A stretch of DNA of 64,000 nt, taken from contig ARYC01001482.1 of assembly GCA_000711775.1 (NCBI GenBank), forward strand, positions 26,291 to 90,290. The letters run 5' to 3'. The translations under genes and the position numbers were made by a program. Of the stretch, positions 56,570 through 64,000 are shown one piece after another; the stretch's first letter is position 1, and the number at the start of each line of letters is the position of its first letter. Source of the stretch: Oxytricha trifallax (taxonomy: Eukaryota; Ciliophora; Spirotrichea; Sporadotrichida; Oxytrichidae). The notes under the pieces were generated by a model. The model worked only from the letters and a program-made list of their open reading frames with translations, was not told the origin of the DNA and made no database searches.

Positions 56570-57786
56570 ACTGATATAATCAGATTTAATCAATCATAAA
56601 TTAGCTGCGTATACAAATAACTTAAAAGAAGATAATTAAAATTCTGAATTCATTCTATAATAATCCCCAAATTAAATATTGATTTATGATGATCAAACTC
56701 ATGATGGAGAAATTTATGATAGGAAACCTTACAAAGATCTAAACAAAAACACCATTAAAGTGAATCAGCTCCTTTAAATTACTATAAATAATTAAAGCCA
56801 TCCATTAAGATATGATAAAAATAAATAATTGATTTAAGCTCAAAAGCTGTTTACTTTTATATGAAGGGAGTTTTGAAACAATCATTAATCAAAAGATTTG
56901 ACAATAAAAATCTAAATCTTTTAAGCATAGTAATTATTCCCGATAAGAACAATTAATTTAATTCCAGAAATTATATTCTAATCCCATAACATCAATTAAA
57001 TCTCAATCCTAAATACCTAATTAATTTTATAATTCAACTAATAAAAAGTGAGAAATTGTGAATAACTAATAATAATATTAATAATTAACCCACATCTAGA
57101 GCTCAAGGCTCTACGGGTGATAATTATTATTTAGGGACTAGCCCTTTCAAACACTCCTAATGTTTAGGAGCCTGTATTCCTCAATGCCTTCTTCTTTGTT
57201 TTCTTTTTCTTACTTTTAGTGAAGGTCTTCTTTGGTTTTTTCTTCTCTTCTTTATGAATTTCTTTTTCTCATCTTCGCTAATGACTACATCGTCTTCTAG
57301 CATTCTATTTCTTGGGGCTCTCATTGGTTGATTTTCGTAAATTGTGAATAACTAATATGTTTGGAAAATAGCATATATAAATGAAAAACTATAACAAGAT
57401 CTGAACGAAGTTGTCAATAAAATTGAAACTTTGCTTGAAGGCTCTAATGTTTAGCGTTGTGCTAAAATTAAGTCACTTACTTATAGAGCAATGATTTATG
57501 TAGTATTAATAATTAAAATAGTTTAGAATAAATTCCAGAGAATTATATAAATAACTACAAGAAATGAGCTGGTAATGAACAATTTATTAACAAGTTTGAA
57601 TTGAACTCAAAGAGAGTACACTTCGTTTTAGGACGATCTAAGATGAAGATCTTTTTAGTTTAAATGATTAAAAAAGAATAGAATATAGCATAAGATAACC
57701 TTTCATTCAATTAATATAAAAGTCAAAAATATCAATTAAAGCATGAAGATGAACAGTAGTATCCTGTAGAGTTTAGTTTAAAATGA
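56570..57786 (+). CDS. unknown gene split by a short retroelement copy
   Basis: Blocks: about 56590-56870 (KLAAYTNNLKEDNQNSEF, YDDQTHDGEIYDRKPYKDLN), about 56960-57060 (LNLNPKYLINFIIQLIKSEK), then after the insertion 57072-57338, MFGK, NEKLQQDLNEVVNKIETLLE, GSNVQRCAKIKSLTYRAMIY to about 57500, a probable IES, and FINKFELNSKRVHFVLGRSK, MKIFLVQMIKKEQNIAQDN ending TGA 57784-57786. An in-frame TGA lies at 57059-57061, within the repeat at the insertion joint. Family not recognised. Confidence 0.45.
57053..57357 (-). mobile_element. 5'-truncated retroelement copy with 19-bp target duplication
   Basis: AAATTGTGAATAACTAATA occurs at 57053-57071 and again at 57339-57357. The body (57072-57338), read on the minus strand, has EKKKFIKKR and further Lys/Arg-rich coding, then GAAAGGGCTAGTCCCTAA, a hairpin (GAGCCTTGAGCTC) and an ATT/TTA-rich tail. 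The larger insertion at 22269-23869 has EKTKFIKKKKR, GAAAGGGCTTGTCCCTTA, a hairpin and (ATT)n in the same order. This is therefore a 3'-end fragment of the same family. Confidence 0.75.
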
Positions 57787-57789
57787 TAA

Positions 57790-58202
57790 AAAAATGAAAG
57801 TAAAATTAAAAATGATCAATGATTAAAAAGCAATTATTTAATTTAGAGAATTGATAATTTATATCAAATATTCGCGGATTATTCAAATTAAAGTTAGAGA
57901 GTTTAAGATAAAGATAACATGTTATTTGTACTTATATATTATATTATTTAGTAATTCTTGTTTGTTGTTTTATTTTGTTATTAACTTGACTTTAATATTA
58001 ATAAGTTAATATTTATTTTATTATTAGTGTTATCTATAAATTAAATAGGATGCTATTTTTAATTTATATAATGCAATTTTTCTACGCATTTCATTTTTTA
58101 AAATACTTATTCAAAATAAAATATTGAAAAATGTTTCCACTTTAGTTTTATATTTATTTTGAGGCATTCAAACTTTTAATGAGTTAATGAGTCATAAAAA
58201 CA
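57790..58202. other. AT-rich stretch without recognisable gene
   Basis: Convergent gene ends flank it; nothing supported inside. Confidence 0.4.
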
Positions 58203-60014
58203 TCAAAATGATAGTTTATAGTTCCACAAAATATATTAGGCTAGGTCTTCCTAGAGTATCTGAGTTCTATTACTTTCCTTGTGTTTTAGTGATCTAATTG
58301 CAATGTATTCCACAACACTGATTAAAGTTTCACTTTTTGATATCTCAGGGAATTTATTATTGTCCTGTTTTTTGAATAGTTCGTAATTCCTCTATTAATT
58401 CCAGGGTTTAGTATTACTGTTATTATAAAATTTTGCAAAATTCGCATCACCATCTTCGCCATTTCCAAAATCAATATACAATTTAAGTCTAAATCAATTT
58501 AATATTTGAGTTTTTTAATTTTTGATTATTTAAAACTTTAACCAAAATTATTCATCCATTACTTTCCATCATTTTAGTAAGCAATGCTATTCTAATTGAT
58601 GTGATTTCTGATTATGAACTTATTAGATGTTGAACTTGGTTTTGAATTACTTTAATCCTATAAAAGTGCAGATTTCTAGCGTATATTGGGAAGGAAGTTT
58701 AGAATTGAGGAAACTTATTATTGATTTATTGCAACTTTTTTATAAAGTTTTTTCATAATCTTAAGATAGAAAAAATTAACATATTCTATTGAATTTATTT
58801 AGGAATTCGTTGTAACAATACTAATCTTCATCGAGCATATTAAGATCATAAGTCTAATCTCAACACCTTAACTATTATTTTATTTCATTAATTTATAATT
58901 TTAGAATAATGTTAATTAAATATTCCTATTACTTCTGCATATATTTAAACAATAATGATATTAGGTGAAATTTAACTTACTTTATTTTGGCATTTTTATA
59001 AAAATTTAAATTGCAAATCAATAATATTCTAATTAAAATTATGAAGGGAGTTTTATAAAATAATATAAAATATAATACACTTTATCATAATTTTAATCAT
59101 TATATGAAAATGTTTTTTGTTTTTGTAAATTTATTTTGTATTTAATAAAAAATAAAAGTCTGCTTTCTAAAATGTTGTTTCCATTATCATAAATGCAAAG
59201 TTCTTTCTTAATTAATTATTATTCATCTTGCATCGCTGATCTTCAATCATAGCTATCAGTGTTAAGATTTAGTTGTGGTAAATATCACTTTTATTTTTAT
59301 TTAAATTTTTATGGTTTTACTTGCTGGGTATTCCTGATTTAGAATAATCTAGCTTATTGACTATTTTTCCTCCTTAAAACAGTATTATTCTTGCTGTTTC
59401 TTATATTAATCTGTTTTTTGTAGATTTAAAAAGTTTTCCATAAATATCCATAGCTGTTCTATCTTGTTATATTTATATGTCTTCAATTTTTAAGTTTTAA
59501 AATTCAAACTTTGAGAAATATTAGAGGAAGATTGATTTATTTTATTTTTAGAGCTGCTCACTTTTGCATAATTTTATAGCTGCTATTTAAATTAATTTCC
59601 TTTGATCGTTTCATTATATGTTGTTCTTTCTTCATTTCATTTTTTCATACCATCTTTAAAATATAAGTAAAACAGAAAATGGAACATAATAATCAATCAG
59701 TGAATAAATTGATGATTCATCTAGTGTCATTGTCCCTATTGAGTTTACTAACATCCCCTCATCACAATGGCTTCAATTTTGTTTTCTGCACTAGGCTTTT
59801 AAGAACTTTGATTTTCAATTATTTAAGTTACCTATTTATCTATCTCTATCTTTATTATAAAGAGTAACTGCAATTCATGACTTAGTTTCTTGAGATGTTT
59901 TGCTAACTTTGAAACTTAAGATTCAAGCTTCTTTAAAAACAGCAAATTTTATTCTTCTACCTCATTGACTTCATCTTGTGACTTTTATTCAAATCTATCA
60001 ATATAAAAATTCAT
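58203..60014 (-). CDS. coiled-coil protein, unknown, IES-interrupted
   Basis: ATG 60014 gives MNFYIDRFEQKSQDEVNEVE and a coiled-coil LLFLKKLESQVSKLAKHLKK. Further minus-strand blocks: about 59650-59530 (HIMKRSKEINLNSSYKIMQK), about 59460-59330 (DRTAMDIYGKLFKSTKNRL, TARIILFQGGKIVNKLDYSK), about 59285-59225, about 58700-58560 (CTFIGLKQFKTKFNIQQ) and the last, 58480-58203 (YIDFGNGEDGDANFAKFYNN, SETLISVVEYIAIRSLKHKE), ending TGA 58205-58203. The gaps are strongly AT-rich and fit IESs. Family not recognised. It is divergent from the plus-strand gene starting at 60091. Confidence 0.5.
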
Positions 60015-60090
60015 TATTTTTTTTATATTTGTTTGACTATTTAATTCTCTAATATTTGTATATTAAGCAATCCAAATCACATAATAAACG

Positions 60091-61090
60091 ATGAGTATAC
60101 AATTCCAAGAAGACACGAATAACATTAATGATTTCGAAAAGCTTCTCTATAAACCATGTTAAAATTATTTTATTCTTTTTGACTTTATCAGTAGATTTTT
60201 AAGTGATAGTGAAAATAAATTCCAGCATTAATCTATCATTTACGACTATATCTTAAAGCCAAATAGTTGCCAATAATTAGTTTAAACACATAAATAAGGT
60301 ATAACTATGCTATTATAGGATAATTAAAGAAACATTAATAAATACAAGGCATTCTTATGGTTTTACTAAGCCATCATTTGTGATGAAGTAAATGCGATTA
60401 TGGTCGTTTATATCTATATAATTTATTTAGACTTATGATAATTTAGAATAATTTAAAAAAGTAACTTAATTTAACATTATAAAATCTATAATTGTATTGT
60501 TTGGAAATAATATTTTAGAGATAATATATACTAACTTATATAATTATTTTTTTTAAATAATATATAATATTTAAATAGAAAATCTTAGTATCTGTTTGAG
60601 TTTGATAGTTCACAGGATATATTTAAAAGTATTTTCAGTGTAAAAATGTATGATTCTGAATAAAATAATTAATTTAAAACAATTCAACAGCATATTATGA
60701 GGAGATTAAACTACAGGATGTTGAACACTTAAAAGATGTATCAAGCCATTTATCCAAAATAAATAATGTTAATAAATCAACTTAGGTGCTTTAACTTTAA
60801 ATGATTTTCATTAATAAGTAATTAGGAATGTTTGATTGATGATTCCTTTTTTTACATACTTTTATCCTATTTTTTATGAGTCATTTTTAGAAATTGTTAA
60901 GAGGTCATTTTGGTTTTGACGACGATTAAAAGAAATTGCTCAAAATTAAAAATATAAGACAGAACCTTATTATATTTTAAAATTAACAATAGTATATTGC
61001 ATTTTCACATCAAATAAATTTAACAGTTTAACTTTAATAAAACAAGAAGTTACGAGTAAGAAGAAGAATTTTTAAAGAGTAAATAATTAT
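60091..61090 (+). CDS. unknown gene, IES-interrupted
   Basis: ATG 60091 reads MSIQFQEDTNNINDFEKLLY, FDFISRFLSDSENKFQHQS, IIYDYILKPNSCQQLVQTHK and KYKAFLWFYQAIICDEVNAI, to about 60400. After an AT-rich gap come EFDSSQDIFKSIFSVKMYDS and IQQHIMRRLNYRMLNTQKMY (about 60595-60800), then RGHFGFDDDQKKLLKIKNI (about 60898). Coding composition is clear against the AT-rich background. No family recognised. It shares a 77-bp divergent spacer with the minus-strand coiled-coil gene. Confidence 0.45.
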
Positions 61091-61094
61091 GCAT

Positions 61095-62310
61095 GATTTT
61101 AAGATAAATAGTTAATATTAATATTATGATGTCTTAGGTAAATGTATATATAAATGCAAATCATGATTAAATGATTTAAGAAGTATTGATCTAGAGATGC
61201 CTGAGATAAGTATACTGTACATATGAACAAACTCATTGCAATAAATGTCTATTTTAATTTGACTTAATGAAAGGAATTTTCATTTTATTTTTTATCTAAT
61301 CCCAATTCGTTATATCTTAATTTATAGCAATTCAAGTAAAATATTTCATAGAAAAGTTTTCTCTTATTCTTTAAGCATCTAAATATGACAAAGTAATCCT
61401 TCACTTTCTAGATTAAACTAGTTGCTAATAAATTTTTAAATAAGCTGGCAAATAAATTTTGATAAGAACTATCCAGCATATAAAACTCATAGTAAAATAC
61501 CTATGGATATGATTAAATTATGTTTTGATAAAATATTATGGACAATATGCATAAAAATTAGAAACATTAATATCTATTTTAACTGAATACTAGAATATTC
61601 CTAACACAAATTTTATTTAGAATTTAATCTCAAGCTAAAATTAAAGTATTGCCAAAATAGTGGCAGTTAGGTTTTTTCTGTTTACCGTTAACTTTTGGAC
61701 TTGCTTGTTGTGCACATTTTCAAAAACATTTGGGTTTAGGTTTTATTTTATGATGAAGTAGAATTTTAATGACATAGACATAATTCAAAATATAAAAAAG
61801 ACTTTAATGATATACTTAAAAGACTGATGTTTAATAATCATATTATTTTGATTAACATAATCCATATTTCGATAGTAATAAATCAATTAGTGATTAAAAA
61901 CTAATATTAAAATATAATATTGGAATTTATAATTTTTATTGGTTTTGATCATTTAAATTGATTTTGTTTTCGTCTATCATTAATTTTTTTTTTGTTGACT
62001 TTGGTGATGTTTATACTATGAAAACTAAAAAGAATTATTTTCAGATAAAAAAACCTAAGTAACAGCAAAAGCAAAAATAATTGACCACTTTATGCAAGTC
62101 AATAGAAATGATTCCAGATAATCTTCAAGATCTTTGTTAAATAAGCTGAAATTTAAATTAAATAAGTAATAATAACAATTGATATTGTTTAAATTAGAAA
62201 TTTACATAATAAGGCGTTATTACTTCTCCATTATTTTCATTTTTAACTACATTAGCATGAGTGGAATTTTTCTTATATATTTATGGTCTTCAGCTGACTC
62301 TTGCTGCAAT
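61095..62310. other. AT-rich stretch before TBE copy 3
   Basis: No supported frame. It contains GTGGCAGTTAGG near 61660, faintly like part of the foldback arm at 43450, but the match is too short to call. Confidence 0.45.
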
Positions 62311-62448
62311 AAAAACCCCAAAACCCTTTCAGTAGTTTGATTTAGTTTTATATTGATAAAAGTAGACTATTAGTGCATACTTTATTAGGGTTTTATTAGG
62401 GTTTATGTAGGGGTTTAATGTTTAAATTATAGTAATTTAAGTGAGTAT

Positions 62449-63499
62449 ATGCGAGGTTTAGGGTCTGTTTATGACAGTGAATATATAGATTTATTGTTTA
62501 AGTTGCGTTATGGATGTAATGATTTTAGTGATCAACTCAGACCTATTCTTAATTACACATCTATTGCAAGACTGCTTTATAAATCTCCTGCTACTGTTAG
62601 GTCACACTGTCTATTAGCATTGAATTTAAAGAGATAGCAGCTTAATTCTAAGCCTAAAAGACCTCTAAAGTTTTAGCAGCATCATATTGATTATCTCATT
62701 AATGATAAGACTCTTAAATACTAGGCTCACTTCTCTCTGGCCTAGAGGTCTGTGATGTTTCATCGCCAATTTCCTGAGCTTCATGTCTCTGCTTAATCGA
62801 TAGCTAACATATATAAAAAGAACGGAATATCTTACAAGACAGTCAATCGCATTAAGAGAGTGATTGACTTTAATGTTCCATTTTATAAGGATAATTTAAA
62901 TTATATATTCGATTAAATGCAGAGGTCTTAAGAGCATAAAATAAAGTTAATACACGTCTGATGAAGCTGTATTTACATTCAATACATTTATATCAAGGTC
63001 TTGGTACAAGAGGTATAGTAATATAGAAGTTTATGACTAAAAAGTTAAGATACAAACTCATGCAATCCTTGGTAGAATCAGTGAAGATAGTGGCCTAGAG
63101 ACTTATGTTATCCACCCTTGCTCTATAAAGACTGAATAATATATTAAGTTCTTACAATAACTCAGAGACAAATACGCTGACTAAGAGATTATTCTGTTCG
63201 TTGATGACTTATCTGTTCATAAAACTAAAGACTCAAGAAAGGAATATGAAAGTCTAAACATAGCACCTGTATTTAATGTTCCTTCCAGCCCTTAGTTCAA
63301 TGGAATTGAATAATATTGGGGGTTATTGAAAGGTCATTATAAGTAATTGCTGCTCTATCACTTGATGCACGACTTGAAGATAGATACAGTCGATTTTATT
63401 AAGAGTGCTGCTAAGAGAGTCAGCGATGAGAAAGCTAAAGTATGCGCAAGAGAAGGGAGATTTTGTGTATATAAATAAGTTTTAGATTTAAACGAATGA
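62449..63499 (+). CDS. TBE DDE transposase, frameshifted
   Basis: ATG 62449 gives MRGLGSVYDSEYIDLLFKLR, then STVRSHCLLALNLKRQQL, SIANIYKKNGISYKTVNRIK. At about 62953 one extra T (CACGTCTGATGAAG against CACGCTGATGAAG in copy 2) breaks the frame just before the first catalytic Asp (ADEAVF). Downstream, IILFVDDLSVHKTKD (Asp 2) and NGIEQYWGLLKGHY (Glu) are intact, and the frame ends REGRFCVYKQVLDLNE, TGA 63497-63499. Unlike copy 2, the catalytic Glu is present. Confidence 0.85.
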
Positions 63500-63504
63500 A
63501 TAAG

Positions 63505-64000
63505 ATCGCATATTAAATTTGCCCGCAAAGGGATTTGGCTTCTCTTTCTTTTCTTTTCTTTTCTTCCTCTTAAGGCTTGCTTGGGCCCATGTTTCTTCTC
63601 TTAATGCCAGCCCATGCATCTATGTTCATCTCGTCTGGCTTTTAAAAATCTTTGAAGAGTCTCTTACTCAATTCATGCTTATGCTTTACTTGAGACTTTC
63701 TCTCTCTGTTTAATTTGCTGCGCTCTTTCATCAAGTATATAGCAGTACCAGGTTTTTATATAAAGTTAGAAGACTAAGCTTACTTGAGATGAAAGGATGC
63801 TTTTGAAGTTCCTACAGCCAGGTCTCACTTAATTTAATACCTTGCTTCTCTTTTTCTTCAGGAGAGATGCTGTATCGTTTCTTATGAGCTTCTTAAAAAA
63901 ATTCATTTAAGTACTCAGGTTTCAGAGTTCAAGAACACCAAAGAAGAAGTTTCTCTCTGGCAACTTATTAGAGAGCTGTAGCTTTGATGGAAGGTAGAGA
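63505..64000 (-). CDS. TBE 22-kDa-type protein, 3' part
   Basis: Minus strand shows LSNKLPERNFFFG near 63960, LNEFFQEAHKKRYSISPEEK near 63880, KQGIK near 63840, LIEERSKLNRERKSQ-like sequence near 63700 and MNIDAWAGIKRRNMG near 63610, closing with PFAGKFNM near 63530. It matches the copy at 51816-52604. The start lies beyond the window. Confidence 0.8.

Larger units (their letters stand above)
62311..64000. mobile_element. TBE transposon, copy 3, runs off the window
   Basis: Begins AAAAACCCCAAAACCCTTTC at 62311, preceded by AAT (62308-62310, possible target duplication), and shares the long terminal repeat of the element at 49644-53784 (TTTCAGTAGTTTGATT, GACTATTAGTGCATAC, GGGTTTATGTAGG). It carries the transposase (+) and the 3' part of the 22-kDa ORF (-). 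Sequence identity to copy 2 is high, so both belong to one recently active subfamily. Confidence 0.92.

Noticed and set aside
61655-61740. Possible relative of the 43.4-kb foldback (GTGGCAGTTA...GGACTTG)
   Set aside because: Only short scattered matches, no inverted partner nearby.
1-64000. CRISPR arrays, bacterial operons or phage genes
   Set aside because: No spaced direct repeats and no bacterial ribosome-binding sites; the code, introns and TBEs mark ciliate nuclear DNA.
1-64000. Euplotes origin with programmed +1 frameshifting to explain the frame breaks
   Set aside because: Euplotes uses TAA/TAG as stops and TGA as Cys. Here TAA/TAG are clearly sense (Gln) in transposase, kinase and conserved genes, and slips do not sit at AAA-TAA sites.

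Overview
The window reads as germline (micronuclear) DNA of a spirotrich ciliate of the Oxytricha/Stylonychia/Tetmemena type. Real reading frames use TAA and TAG as glutamine and end at TGA. The DNA is very AT-rich, genes carry short GT-AG introns, and coding pieces are cut by short AT-rich segments bounded by short direct repeats (IESs with pointers). Several telomere-bearing elements (TBEs) with C4A4-type termini lie among the genes. Nearly all genes look broken if standard stop codons are assumed. After allowing for the ciliate code and IES removal most still show single-base frame breaks and some in-frame TGA codons, so gene coordinates below are spans of coding blocks, not finished exons.

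Layout. 1-10.2 kb: CEP164-like WW protein (-), Ser/Asn/Gln-rich protein (-), tetraspanin-like gene (+), NOXRED1-like oxidoreductase (-), casein-kinase-1-like gene with acidic tail (+). 10.28-14.21 kb: a complete TBE (kinase/zinc-finger ORF, 22-kDa-type ORF, DDE transposase) with AAT target duplication. 14.5-21.2 kb: a small membrane protein and two large low-complexity proteins. 21.4-23.95 kb: a CENP-B/Tc5-type HTH gene whose frame is split by a 1.6-kb retroelement-like insertion flanked by a direct repeat of up to 15 bp; removing the insertion plus one repeat copy restores the frame. 24-31 kb: scattered small coding blocks (an HSD17B4-like first block, a UBA-like kinase tail, others) and a large acidic protein (-). 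31-36.2 kb: an importin-7-like block and a CNG-type channel (+). 37.2-39.4 kb: ankyrin-DHHC palmitoyltransferase (-).

39.5-53.8 kb is a mobile-element cluster: a decayed TBE, a 190-bp-arm foldback repeat, a GC-rich island ending in T9, a truncated TBE, an unrecognised ORF resembling the retroelement ORF, and a complete 4.1-kb TBE whose transposase has lost its catalytic Glu. 53.8-62.3 kb is mostly AT-rich DNA with a few recognisable coding blocks, including a second, 5'-truncated copy of the retroelement with 19-bp flanking repeats. A final TBE enters at 62.31 kb and runs off the end.

The most notable signals are retroelement copies inside genes with target duplications that could act as IES pointers, at least eleven in-frame TGA codons in otherwise continuous frames, and a conserved DFG-to-DFN/DFD change in the TBE kinase.
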